DNA from: Pasteurella sp049670895
GTDB taxonomy: Bacteria > Pseudomonadota > Gammaproteobacteria > Enterobacterales > Pasteurellaceae
Assembly: GCF_049670895.1 (NCBI RefSeq)
Contig: NZ_CP187170.1
DNA length: 64,000 nt
Strand: one strand, 5' to 3'
Under the pieces are notes generated by a model. That model saw only the letters and a list, made by a program, of their open reading frames with translations, was not told the DNA's origin and did no database searches. Positions 17,222 through 25,573 of this stretch are shown here, in pieces. A program made the translations under genes and the position numbers. Positions within the stretch are counted from its first letter, which is position 1; each line of letters begins with the position of its first letter.

Positions 17222-18311
17222 AACCGAATGCTTTAGGATCAAAAGAGTTGAGTGGATCACCACCTACTTCTGCATAAGGATAGCCAAAGTTATTCAATGG
17301 GCTGATTTCTGGCATCGGATAAAGATCAAAATCACGGGCGTGGTTATAGCCAATCCAGTTCATTTCCCAGTTACCAAATAAGTAGTGGGAGACGGCTTGC
17401 GTATCGGGATCGTTGACCGCTTTGTTTTCCGCTAAACGCATTTTGGTCACATCAGCGGAATCCACTGGTACCCAACCAAAACCAGCTAAATAAAATTCTG
17501 CACGACAATGTTGTCCGCCACTGACATTGGCAACGTGATGTTCATTTGCACTGCCAAAGGCACTCTTGGAATAGTTGCCCATTTTTACGGCTTGCCCTAA
17601 ACGCACGCCAAAAACTTCTCGGGCGGGCATGCCAGAAGCACGTGCCAATGCCACAAACACGGAGTTAATATCGGTACATTTCCCTTTTAACACGCCTGTG
17701 GTTAAGATTTTTTCCACATCGCCTTCACCACAACCTAAAACAGAATTGTCTCGTTCCATGTTATTGACGATCCATTGGTGAATTAAGGCGGCTTTTTTCA
17801 GCGGATTGGTTTCTTTCCCTACAATTTTATCTGCATAATCTTTCACAATTCCGTCTGTTTTAATGTGGGCGGTGGGTTTTAAATAATCTAAGACATCAAC
17901 GGAATAATGGATTTTTTCAGGCGGTTGATAATCTTGCAACAGACCTTGCCACATCGGTTCACGGTCTTGCGTTTCTAACACTAATTTCACCGTTAAAGCA
18001 CGTTTGTCAGCATTTTTATCCCAGTTGGCAAACAAGGTTTTTGCTCCATAACGGTTATTTTCGGTGATATAGGCGGTGTTGTAGTTGCCTTCAAAGTGAA
18101 TGGATTTGACAGTTTGATAATCCGCATTAAAAGGTAACGGCACCCACAAATTGGTTTCACCGCTTGACCCTTTTGGCACCCGCAGATCGAAAGATTTGGT
18201 CAGTTCGTAAGTGTGCGTGTCAGTGAGGCTTGTTGGGATAGTGGTTGGGAGCGTGGTGGCGAATGCCAATGTAGCATGGCTCGCAATAAGAGCGGTGAGT
18301 AATTTTTTCAT
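17196..18311 (-). CDS. Exported transglutaminase-like protein
   Basis: A 371-residue secreted protein with a signal peptide (MKKLLTALIASHATLAFATT); the start is put at 18311, where the signal peptide begins. The C-terminal half has a transglutaminase-like core: Cys in GVLKGKCTDINSVFVALARASGMPAREVFGVRLG, His in NVSGGQHCRAEFYLAGFGWVPVDSADV, and the Asp in PVDSADV, i.e. a plausible Cys-His-Asp triad. The substrate is unknown; such domains are often peptidases or amidases. It is the first gene of a cluster with MerT- and MerP-like genes, which suggests a shared periplasmic metal-related role. Confidence 0.75.
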   Translation of the reverse strand: MKKLLTALIASHATLAFATTLPTTIPTSLTDTHTYELTKSFDLRVPKGSSGETNLWVPLPFNADYQTVKSIHFEGNYNTAYITENNRYGAKTLFANWDKNADKRALTVKLVLETQDREPMWQGLLQDYQPPEKIHYSVDVLDYLKPTAHIKTDGIVKDYADKIVGKETNPLKKAALIHQWIVNNMERDNSVLGCGEGDVEKILTTGVLKGKCTDINSVFVALARASGMPAREVFGVRLGQAVKMGNYSKSAFGSANEHHVANVSGGQHCRAEFYLAGFGWVPVDSADVTKMRLAENKAVNDPDTQAVSHYLFGNWEMNWIGYNHARDFDLYPMPEISPLNNFGYPYAEVGGDPLNSFDPKAFGYEFTSKQR

Positions 18312-18433
18312 TGAATTGTCCTGTGTCGATAGATAAACATAACATGTTATATACATCTTGTTCACGCCATGGTTAAACATGACATGAACGTGAAACAGGT
18401 TACCTGAAAATGCAGAGAAAACAAACAGGCGAA

Positions 18434-19261
18434 TTAAAAATCTTGATAATTTTTCACCGCACTTTGGCTAAAAATCTGTTTATCTTCCCAGCGAAGCAGG
18501 GTCATGCGATTGCCCCACACACAGCCCGTGTCAAGGGCATAGATATTTTTCGGGGTGGGTGTATTCACCAAACTTGCCCAATGCCCAAACACAATCGGCA
18601 GGCTTTGGTAAAGTGGATTATCTAAATTAAACCAAGGCGTGAGGGTTTCAGGGGCGGATTCTGGCGGTTGTTTGCAATCGAAATCTAAGCGGTGATCCCA
18701 ATAGCAAAAACGCATACGGGTGAACACATTAATGCTATAACGTAAACGATCCAACCCTTGTAACTCATTATGCCAACGGTCGGGGTGGTTTTCGTACATA
18801 TTTTCGATTAAGTGGCGGTAATCACCATGGCGTAGCACCGCTTCCACTTCCTGTGCACAACGTTTTGCGGTGGCAAGATCCCAATCGGGCGAAATGCCAG
18901 CGTGCGTCATCACAAAATTTTGTTGTTCGTTATGCACCAACAAGGGCTGATGGCGTAGCCAATGGATTAATTCTTCAAAATCAGGGGCATTAAAAATGGC
19001 ATCAACACGATCTCGTGCTTTAACTTTTTTAATGCCAAGTGCGGTGGAAATGAGGTGTAAATCGTGATTGCCTAACACGGTTTGGGCGGATTCGCCGAGG
19101 GATTTGACAAAGCGTAAACATTCGAGGGATTTATCGCCACGAGCAACTAAATCACCAACAAGATAAAGCTTATCCTGTGTGGGATTAAACTTCACTTTAT
19201 CAAGTAAAAGTTGTAGTTCATCATAACAACCTTGTAAATCACCAACCAAATATGTCGCCAT
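18434..19261 (-). CDS. apaH: Diadenosine tetraphosphatase (symmetrical)
   Basis: It hydrolyses Ap4A to two ADP. The 275-residue metallophosphatase has the motif series GDLQGCYDEL, GDLVARGDKSLE and GNHDLHL near the N-terminus and a later THAGISPDWD. Length matches E. coli ApaH. It lies 20 bases after rsmA, an rsmA-apaH neighbourhood seen in enterics, though apaG is missing here. Confidence 0.95.
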   Translation of the reverse strand: MATYLVGDLQGCYDELQLLLDKVKFNPTQDKLYLVGDLVARGDKSLECLRFVKSLGESAQTVLGNHDLHLISTALGIKKVKARDRVDAIFNAPDFEELIHWLRHQPLLVHNEQQNFVMTHAGISPDWDLATAKRCAQEVEAVLRHGDYRHLIENMYENHPDRWHNELQGLDRLRYSINVFTRMRFCYWDHRLDFDCKQPPESAPETLTPWFNLDNPLYQSLPIVFGHWASLVNTPTPKNIYALDTGCVWGNRMTLLRWEDKQIFSQSAVKNYQDF

Positions 19262-19281
19262 ATTACACCGCCTTATTTGCT

Positions 19282-20151
19282 TTATTCGTTCTCTAAGGTT
19301 TCAATGAAATCCTCTTTATTCAGATCCGCAGGAGGATTGTCCGCTAAGTAGTTCGCCAAACGTGCATAATCTGCAATGGATAAATTTTCCGCGCGAGCAG
19401 TTAAATCAATGCCTAAGTCGGTGAGTTGTTCTGCACTAAACAAGGTGGATAAGGCATTGCGTAAGGTTTTACGGCGTTGATTGAAGGCTTGACTACATAC
19501 CCGATTTAACCAATATAAGTCTTTGACGGGGTGTGGTAGCTCCTTATGTGGCACTAAACGCACCACTGCAGAATCCACTTTGGGTGCAGGTTTAAATGCC
19601 GTTGGTGGCACTTCGAGTACAGGCATTACCTGACAGAAATATTGTGCCATAATGGTTAAACGCCCATAGGCTTTACTATTCGGTGCAGCACATAAACGTT
19701 TGACTACTTCTTTTTGTAACATAAAGTGCATATCTTGAATGCAGTCATAATAGTTAAACAAGTGGAACATTAATGGCGTAGAAATGTTATAAGGCAAGTT
19801 ACCAAACACACGCATTTTCTGATTTTTTTCTGCCAGTTTTGCCTCTTGATAAAGTTTGCCAAAATCAAACTGCATCGCATCGGTTTCTATTACTGTAATT
19901 TTATGATGTAAAAAAGGGTGGTGGCGTAAACGTTCGGCTAAATCACGGTCTAGCTCCACCACAGTTAAATGATCAACCAACTCGCCAACAGGCTCGGTTA
20001 ATGCCCCAAGACCAGGACCAATTTCCACTAAAAATTGATCTTTTTGTGGATAAATCGCCGACACAATGCCTTGAATCACATTATCATCGTGTAAAAAGTT
20101 TTGCCCAAAACGCTTACGGGCGGTGTGACCTAAATGTTTTTTTGAATTCAT
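19282..20151 (-). CDS. rsmA: 16S rRNA dimethyladenosine transferase
   Basis: It dimethylates two adjacent adenosines in the 3'-terminal hairpin of 16S rRNA (ksgA). I place the start at 20151 (MNSKKHLGHTARKRFGQNFLHDD), giving 289 residues, because the typical KsgA N-terminus begins there. Motif I is VEIGPGLGALTEPV and motif IV is FGNLPYNISTPLM. Downstream of surA and upstream of apaH. Confidence 0.95.
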   Translation of the reverse strand: MNSKKHLGHTARKRFGQNFLHDDNVIQGIVSAIYPQKDQFLVEIGPGLGALTEPVGELVDHLTVVELDRDLAERLRHHPFLHHKITVIETDAMQFDFGKLYQEAKLAEKNQKMRVFGNLPYNISTPLMFHLFNYYDCIQDMHFMLQKEVVKRLCAAPNSKAYGRLTIMAQYFCQVMPVLEVPPTAFKPAPKVDSAVVRLVPHKELPHPVKDLYWLNRVCSQAFNQRRKTLRNALSTLFSAEQLTDLGIDLTARAENLSIADYARLANYLADNPPADLNKEDFIETLENE

Positions 20152-20207
20152 ATTTTCTCGATTACGATTTTGATTAGGGAGGTAAAAGTGCGGTCTATTA
20201 TAAAGCA

Positions 20208-20233
20208 AAATCCCAGCGAGTGGGCTGGGATTT
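20208..20233 (-). terminator. Terminator-like hairpin between surA and rsmA
   Basis: AAATCCCAGC (20208-20217) pairs with GCTGGGATTT (20224-20233) over 6 bases. Read on the minus strand it is followed by TTTTGCTTTAT, a weak U-run. It lies 17 bases after the surA stop. Confidence 0.6.
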
Positions 20234-20250
20234 CGGGATTAATTTCGGGC

Positions 20251-21186
20251 TTAATTCATATATTGAATATCGGCATTTTTACGCAGTGCTTTCACCCAAT
20301 CTTTTTCTGCCTCTTTCACTTGTGCATTAATCAGTTGCTCATAGGCTTGTTGACGGTAAGCATCTGCGGTTCTGTCGCTTTCTTTTGTCCCCGTAACTTC
20401 TAAAATATGCCAACCAAATTCAGTTTTAAATGGGGCTGAAATCACACCTTGTTTACTGTTTAACACCGTTTTTTGGAAGGGGCCCACATAGGTTTCAGGG
20501 AAGGCAAAACCGAGGCTTCCGCCATTTGCACCAGAAAGATAATCTTTCGAATACTGTAACGCCGCCTGTGCAAAGGTGGTTTTTCCAGCCATAATGTCAG
20601 CACGAATTTGTGTTAATTGTGCTTTCGCTTGTGCATCATTTAATAACGGATTGAGTTTTAAAAGAATGTGGCGAACTTCATATTGTTTGCCAGAAACTTT
20701 TTTTTCTGTGCCTTTTTCTTTGGCTTGTTGCAATAATTGTTTTCCTAGGGCTTCAACTTGCTCTCTTGATACATCAATACTTTGTCCAATGGCTTGATTA
20801 CGCACTTCGGTCATCACCAATTGGTTCGCAATTTGTTGGCGATAGGTTTTATAACTAATGCCTTGATAATCTAATGCATCTAATAGCTGTCCATACGTTA
20901 AGCCATTTTGTGCAGCGATCCCTTCAATAATATGGTCGACTTGTGCATAGTCTACTTTCACGCCAGAATTTTCAATGGCTTGTTGCACTAAAATATCATC
21001 AATGGCTTTCTCCAAAGCGGCTTGACGATTACCTTTTTTTCCTGCATTGGCTTTGACTTGGCTTTCTAACACAGGGATACCATTGACGGTTGCCACCACA
21101 CGTTCTGCTGCTTGAGCGATGTTTGAAAACGCAAATAAGCCCAGTAGTGCAAAGAAAATAGATTTTATTTTCAAGGTTCTCATCAT
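20251..21186 (-). CDS. surA: Periplasmic chaperone/peptidyl-prolyl isomerase SurA
   Basis: It escorts outer-membrane proteins through the periplasm. The 311-residue precursor has a signal peptide (MMRTLKIKSIFFALLGLFAFSNIAQA), an N-terminal SurA chaperone domain (RVVATVNGIPVLESQV...), and one parvulin domain (YEVRHILLKLNPLLNDAQAKAQ...GGSLGFAFPETYVGPFQ). E. coli SurA has two parvulin domains and is over 100 residues longer; the single-domain form is usual in H. influenzae. Confidence 0.93.
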   Translation of the reverse strand: MMRTLKIKSIFFALLGLFAFSNIAQAAERVVATVNGIPVLESQVKANAGKKGNRQAALEKAIDDILVQQAIENSGVKVDYAQVDHIIEGIAAQNGLTYGQLLDALDYQGISYKTYRQQIANQLVMTEVRNQAIGQSIDVSREQVEALGKQLLQQAKEKGTEKKVSGKQYEVRHILLKLNPLLNDAQAKAQLTQIRADIMAGKTTFAQAALQYSKDYLSGANGGSLGFAFPETYVGPFQKTVLNSKQGVISAPFKTEFGWHILEVTGTKESDRTADAYRQQAYEQLINAQVKEAEKDWVKALRKNADIQYMN

Positions 21187-21256
21187 CTATTCATTCCATT
21201 ATTAAGTTAAAAATTACGTTGGTTAGAGTATCAATTTTACAAAAGGTTCACAAATT

Positions 21257-21802
21257 TTATTTGCTTTGCGAAAGTAAAGCGACCTCATAACAACGATCAA
21301 ATTTCATCGTGCGAACTTGCACTTCTTCATCTCGACTGGTCGGGACGTTTTTTCCGACATAATCCGCACGAATCGGTAATTCTCGATGCCCACGATCGAC
21401 AAAGATCACAAGCTCAATTTTTGCTGCACGCCCAAAATCCACCAAGGCATCTAAAGCTGCACGGATCGTTCTGCCCGTATAAAGCACGTCATCCACCAAA
21501 ATCACCTTTTTATTATGAATGCTAATAAAATTGGATGCCCCACTATAAGTGGGTGATTGTGAAGAGGGTTCGGCGTATTCAAGATCATCACGATAAAAGG
21601 TGATATCTAGGTCAATAGAAGGGAGTTCAATTTGGGTTAAATCGGCGATTTTTTTCTTAATTAACTCAGCAATTTCTGCACCACGGCGTTTAATGCCAAC
21701 GATAACCAAGTTGTCTAAACTTTGGTGTTTTTCAATGATTTCGTGTGAAATACGAGAAATGGTACGCAGGAATTGATTTTCATCAATAATGATTTTTTCC
21801 AT
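21257..21802 (-). CDS. pyrR: PyrR-type uracil phosphoribosyltransferase / pyrimidine regulator
   Basis: A bifunctional family: in Gram-positive bacteria PyrR binds pyr mRNA to control attenuation and has uracil phosphoribosyltransferase activity. The start at 21802 (MEKIIIDENQFLRTIS) gives 181 residues. The PRPP-binding motif VILVDDVLYTGRT is at residues 100-112. No pyrimidine gene or PyrR-binding leader is visible nearby, so only the enzyme family is certain. It lies after the his operon terminator and is probably separately transcribed. Confidence 0.92.
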   Translation of the reverse strand: MEKIIIDENQFLRTISRISHEIIEKHQSLDNLVIVGIKRRGAEIAELIKKKIADLTQIELPSIDLDITFYRDDLEYAEPSSQSPTYSGASNFISIHNKKVILVDDVLYTGRTIRAALDALVDFGRAAKIELVIFVDRGHRELPIRADYVGKNVPTSRDEEVQVRTMKFDRCYEVALLSQSK

Positions 21803-21902
21803 GATAGTTGACCTAAATGAAAGAAGAATTTGGGCTTTAAAATAGCATAAAAGCGACGAATATCCTATAGGGAAATCCCCTATGGCAAGCCGAAACTTTC
21901 GA

Positions 21903-21951
21903 AAAATCCACCGCACTTTTCGACAATTTTAGCGAAAGTGCGGTGGATTTT
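21903..21951 (-). terminator. Terminator of the his operon (inverted uptake-signal pair)
   Basis: A stem of about 19 bp, 21903-21922 with 21933-21951, has one bulged T and an ACAATTTTAG loop. Each arm contains an uptake signal core. It begins 5 bases past the hisIE stop on the minus strand and ends in TTTTTC. Confidence 0.85.
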
Positions 21952-21955
21952 GACA

Positions 21956-22573
21956 TTATTTTGTATGTCGTTCTTTGAGTTTCCCGATCACCTCCGCCCA
22001 ACTTAAATCGGCATCTTGCAACAACACCGTTAAGTGATACGCCAAGTCTGCCGCTTCGCAAATGGTTTCATTGCGATCTTTAACGGTGGCGGCAAGGGCA
22101 GTTTCCACCCCTTCTTCCCCCACTTTTTGGGCGATGCGTTTAGTGCCTTTGGCGTAGAGTTGGGCGGTGTAGGAACTTTGCGGATCCGCCCCTTTGCGGT
22201 TGGCAAGCAAACGTTCTAATTTGCTGAAGAAAATCCAGTCGGGTTCCGTGTGGTATTCAAATTGATGAAAGCAGCTTTCCGCCCCTGTATGACAGGTTTC
22301 ACCAATGGGATTAGCGAGAATAAGCAGAGTATCGTTATCACAATCCAAACTCATATCCACCACATTTAAAAAATGCCCCGACGTTTCGCCTTTTGTCCAC
22401 AAACGGTTTTTAGTGCGAGAAAAAAAGGTTACACGTTTTTCCGCTACGGTTTTTTCAAGTGCCTCTTGGTTCATATAACCAAGCATTAACACTTCGCAAG
22501 TACTTGCATTTTGGATAATCACGGGGAGTAGATTATCGACTTTTTGCCAGTTGATTTGGGTTGGGTTTAGCAT
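21956..22573 (-). CDS. hisIE: Bifunctional phosphoribosyl-AMP cyclohydrolase / phosphoribosyl-ATP pyrophosphatase
   Basis: It catalyses histidine steps 2 and 3. The start at 22573 (MLNPTQINWQKVDNLLPVIIQ) gives 205 residues. The N-terminal HisI half has FFSRTKNRLWTKGETSGH, the metal-site aspartates MSLDCDNDTLL and the zinc cysteines CHTGAESCFH; the C-terminal HisE half has the helical KVGEEGVETALAA and NETICEAADLAYHLTVLL. It is the last gene of the operon. The upstream DUF2726 gene overlaps its start by 41 bases, so translation is probably coupled. Confidence 0.96.
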   Translation of the reverse strand: MLNPTQINWQKVDNLLPVIIQNASTCEVLMLGYMNQEALEKTVAEKRVTFFSRTKNRLWTKGETSGHFLNVVDMSLDCDNDTLLILANPIGETCHTGAESCFHQFEYHTEPDWIFFSKLERLLANRKGADPQSSYTAQLYAKGTKRIAQKVGEEGVETALAATVKDRNETICEAADLAYHLTVLLQDADLSWAEVIGKLKERHTK

Positions 22574-23162
22574 AATTTTCCTTATTTTTCTTCGTACTAA
22601 GATAGTTCTCATTTAATATTTTTGCGACACGCTGGAAATCAAGTTCATCATAGTTTGGTGTGAATTCTATATAGTCGATTTCTGCTTTTCGACAACATTC
22701 TTTCTTTATTGCATCTCGTTCTATCGCATTATCTTGATAATGCCCTTCACCTTGATATTCAATTACAATGACAGGTTGTCCATATCGATCAATAATTAAG
22801 AAATCAACCCTTTTACTATTGATTAAATTAAAAGCATAACGGTCATTACATTGAATAAACTCGCCCATGGCTACTTGGCTAAATAATCTAAAATATTTTC
22901 CAAATTGTTGCTTATCTAATAAATGCTCTAATTTAGAAAAAAGTAAATATTCCTTTTTATTCATTAAGCTGTATTTTTTAAATTCAGCTTTTGACAGAAT
23001 ATCTAACTTATTCATAAATTTTAAATTAGCATATTTATCTTCCCTTGTTATTCTTTTTTTACGTAGTATGGTAAAAATAGCTTGAATAACAAAAATAAAG
23101 AGGATAAGGGCGATTAAAATATAAAACATGGAATTAATTTGGCTGACTATTTTCTGCCACAT
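22533..23162 (-). CDS. DUF2726 membrane-anchored nuclease-fold protein
   Basis: A 209-residue protein of unknown function: one N-terminal membrane helix (residues 12-33), a basic linker (LRKKRITRE), then a DUF2726-type domain. Within it, KRVDFLIID (Asp120) and VIVIEYQGEGHYQDN (Glu135, Gln137, His141) resemble the PD-(D/E)xK nuclease core, with Gln in place of Lys. It lies between hisF and hisIE: its start overlaps the hisF stop by one base and its end overlaps the hisIE start. It is clearly more AT-rich than the his genes, which suggests late insertion. Confidence 0.75.
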   Translation of the reverse strand: MWQKIVSQINSMFYILIALILFIFVIQAIFTILRKKRITREDKYANLKFMNKLDILSKAEFKKYSLMNKKEYLLFSKLEHLLDKQQFGKYFRLFSQVAMGEFIQCNDRYAFNLINSKRVDFLIIDRYGQPVIVIEYQGEGHYQDNAIERDAIKKECCRKAEIDYIEFTPNYDELDFQRVAKILNENYLSTKKNKENYAKPNPNQLAKSR

Positions 23163-23935
23163 TATCTTCTCACCTCAATATTTTCTTGTTTTAAGTAGGC
23201 TTTTAATTCTTGAATATCAATAATCCGTTTATGGAACACGCTGGCGGCAAGTGCACCGTCTACGTTCGCTTCAATAAAGGCATCACGGAAATGCACCATT
23301 TCGCCTGCACCGCCCGAAGCGATTAGAGGAATGTGGCACACTTCACGCACGAGCTTTAATTGGGCGATGTCGTAGCCTTGTCGAACGCCGTCTTGGTTCA
23401 TCATATTCAGCACGATTTCGCCTGCACCACGACGCTGCACTTCTTTCACCCAGTCGAGCAACTGCCAGTGGGTTTGGCGAGTGCGGCTTTCATCCCCTGT
23501 ATATTGATTGACCCAGTATTTGCCTGTTTCTTTTTCAAACCAACTATCTATGCCCACCACGATAGCTTGCACGCCAAAGCGATCCGCTAAGCGATTGATT
23601 AAATTCGGATCCGCAAGTGCGGGTGAATTTATGGAGATTTTATCGGCACCAAAAGCAAACAATTTTTCCGCATCTTCCACGCTTTTAATGCCTCCAGCCA
23701 CACAAAACGGAATATCGATCACTTGTGCTACACGTTCCACCCAGCTTTTATCAATGGTTCTGCCGTCAGAGGATGCCGTAATATCGTAGAACACCAGTTC
23801 ATCTGCCCCCTCTTGGGCATAACGTTCTGCAAGGGGAACGATATCGCCGATAATTTCGTGATTGCGAAATTGCACGCCTTTGACTACTTGCCCGTCTCGC
23901 ACGTCTAAGCAAGGAATTATCCGTTTTGCCAACAT
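23162..23935 (-). CDS. hisF: Imidazole glycerol phosphate synthase, cyclase subunit
   Basis: With HisH it makes imidazole glycerol phosphate and AICAR from PRFAR and glutamine. The 257-residue (beta-alpha)8 barrel has the catalytic Asp11 in MLAKRIIPCLDVRDG, the second Asp in AIVVGIDSWF, and phosphate-binding loops CVAGGIKS and IASGGAGEM. Its start overlaps the hisA stop by 19 bases. Confidence 0.97.
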   Translation of the reverse strand: MLAKRIIPCLDVRDGQVVKGVQFRNHEIIGDIVPLAERYAQEGADELVFYDITASSDGRTIDKSWVERVAQVIDIPFCVAGGIKSVEDAEKLFAFGADKISINSPALADPNLINRLADRFGVQAIVVGIDSWFEKETGKYWVNQYTGDESRTRQTHWQLLDWVKEVQRRGAGEIVLNMMNQDGVRQGYDIAQLKLVREVCHIPLIASGGAGEMVHFRDAFIEANVDGALAASVFHKRIIDIQELKAYLKQENIEVRR

Positions 23936-24666
23936 TCGATCGCCTCCGCTACATTAAATTTGCCTTCTAACAATGCTCGCCCCACAATCACGCCAGCCAC
24001 GCCAGTGCCTTTTAGGGCTTGAATGTCCGCAAGGGAGCCGATGCCGCCAGAGGATTGGAATTGAATGGTGGGGAATTGAGCACAACTGTCTTGATACAAC
24101 GCCACATTGGAACCTTGCAAGGTGCCGTCTTTGGAAATATCGGTGCATAAAACGTGCTGCAAGCCCACTTCGCTGAAGTCCGCAATTAAGGTTTCCAGCG
24201 ACACCCCGCTATTTTCTTGCCAGCCACTGATGGCAATGAGTTTTTCACCCTGTGCATTGATATTGACATCTAATGCTAACACAAATTTTTCCGCACCGTA
24301 TTTGTAAAACCAGCCTTTCACCATTTCAGGCTGTTTGACCGCAGTGGAACCAATCACCACACGATTTGCCCCCACCGCCAATAAATCCGCCACATCTTGC
24401 TCGCAACGAATACCACCGCCCACTTGAATTGGGCAATTCACCCCACGGATAATTTCCCCAATCAATTGGGTTTGGCGTTTATTCGGATCTTTCGCCCCCG
24501 TGAGATCCACCAAGTGTAATTGCTTCGCCCCCTGTGCCACATACTCTTGAAATTGGGCAATGGGGTTGTCGGAATAAAGGGTTTTCTGCCCGTAATCGCC
24601 TTGATAAAGACGCACCACTTGACCGTCAATCAGATCAAGGGCGGGGATAATTTGGGAGGTTTGCAT
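23917..24666 (-). CDS. hisA: ProFAR isomerase HisA
   Basis: An Amadori isomerase, histidine step 4. The 249-residue barrel begins MQTSQIIPALDLIDGQVVRLYQGDYG with a catalytic Asp at 11, and has phosphate loops QVGGGIRCE and QSSGGIGSLAD. It overlaps hisF by 19 bases. The 308 bases separating it from hisH are filled by palindromic repeats. Confidence 0.97.
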   Translation of the reverse strand: MQTSQIIPALDLIDGQVVRLYQGDYGQKTLYSDNPIAQFQEYVAQGAKQLHLVDLTGAKDPNKRQTQLIGEIIRGVNCPIQVGGGIRCEQDVADLLAVGANRVVIGSTAVKQPEMVKGWFYKYGAEKFVLALDVNINAQGEKLIAISGWQENSGVSLETLIADFSEVGLQHVLCTDISKDGTLQGSNVALYQDSCAQFPTIQFQSSGGIGSLADIQALKGTGVAGVIVGRALLEGKFNVAEAIECWQNG

Positions 24667-24680
24667 ATTTTTTCCTTCTG

Positions 24681-24958
24681 CCTAGGGTAACAAGTTACCT
24701 TAGGTTAATCATAAGCCTACCCCTACGGGGTAGATTGGTTTGTAGTTTGAGTTTTGCTGCCTAGGGTAACAAGTTACCCTAGGTTAGTCATGAACCTACC
24801 CCTTTGGGGTAGGGTGTTTTATAGTTTGAGTTTTGCTACCTAGGGTAACAAGTTACCTTGGGTTAGTCATCAGCCTACCCCTACGGGGTAGATTGGTTTT
24901 TCCAAGTACCCCAAAGGGGTACGATTTTGTGTAACCTAGGGTAATTTATTACCCTAGG
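24681..24958. repeat. Three tandem 79-bp units of alternating palindromes
   Basis: Units begin at 24681, 24760 and 24839. Each holds palindrome A (arm CCTAGGGTAAC, AA, arm GTTACCYTRGG; 24681-24704, 24760-24783, 24839-24862) and palindrome B (CTACCCC, TAC or TTT, GGGGTAG; 24717-24733, 24796-24812, 24875-24891). After the third unit come GTACCCC-AAA-GGGGTAC (24906-24922) and a further A-like palindrome (24935-24958). Base changes between A copies keep pairing as G-U. It fills the hisA-hisH gap of 308 bases, which holds no coding sequence. No U-runs follow the stems, so they are not evident terminators. Confidence 0.93.
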
Positions 24959-24974
24959 ATATTAAGGGGCTCTA

Positions 24975-25571
24975 CTAGTAAACTCGCTCCACAAAATTCC
25001 GCAACAGCTTTTCTCCAGCCTTGCCAGAACGCTCGGGGTGGAATTGTACGCCGTAGAAGTTGTTGTGCTGAATGACTGCGGAAAATGGCACGCCGTAATC
25101 GCAGGTGGCGATGGTGTGCGGATTGGGCAATACACCGTAGCTATGCACAAAATAGAAATAGCTATCTTGCTCAATGCCTGAAAATAACGGGTGATCGGCG
25201 GCATAATGCACCTTATTCCAGCCCATATGTGGCAGGGGCAAATCGCAAACAGGCAGTTTTTCTGTTCTGCCCGACATCAATTTCAGCAGCTCCACATTGC
25301 CTTCTTCGGAGTACTCGGTCATCAGTTGCATACCTAAACAGATGCCTAACACAGGCTGTTTCAGGTTACGAATGGTGTCGATTAACCCTAACTCCGCAAG
25401 ATTTTTCATTGCCGCACTCGCTGTACCCACACCAGGTAAAATCAGCTTGTCGGCGGATTGGATTTTTTCGATATTATCGGTAATTTCTGCGTGATAACCT
25501 AAACGATCAAACGCAAATTTGACCGAAGACAGGTTAGCACAGCGAGTGTTGATGATTGTTAGTTTTTGCAT
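24975..25571 (-). CDS. hisH: Imidazole glycerol phosphate synthase, glutamine amidotransferase subunit
   Basis: It hydrolyses glutamine and channels ammonia to HisF. The 198-residue class I amidotransferase has nucleophile Cys78 in VLGICLGMQLM, and the His-Glu pair in VQFHPERSG. The oxyanion-strand motif PGVGT is at 46-50. It starts 2 bases after the stop of the Gly/Ala-rich gene. Confidence 0.96.
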   Translation of the reverse strand: MQKLTIINTRCANLSSVKFAFDRLGYHAEITDNIEKIQSADKLILPGVGTASAAMKNLAELGLIDTIRNLKQPVLGICLGMQLMTEYSEEGNVELLKLMSGRTEKLPVCDLPLPHMGWNKVHYAADHPLFSGIEQDSYFYFVHSYGVLPNPHTIATCDYGVPFSAVIQHNNFYGVQFHPERSGKAGEKLLRNFVERVY

Positions 25572-25573
25572 TT

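Noticed and set aside
22034..22219. Plus-strand frame inside hisIE
   Set aside because: It is a codon-position shadow of hisIE on the other strand.
24681..24958. CRISPR array in the hisA-hisH gap
   Set aside because: The 79-bp units repeat along their whole length, with no unique spacers, and no cas genes are nearby.
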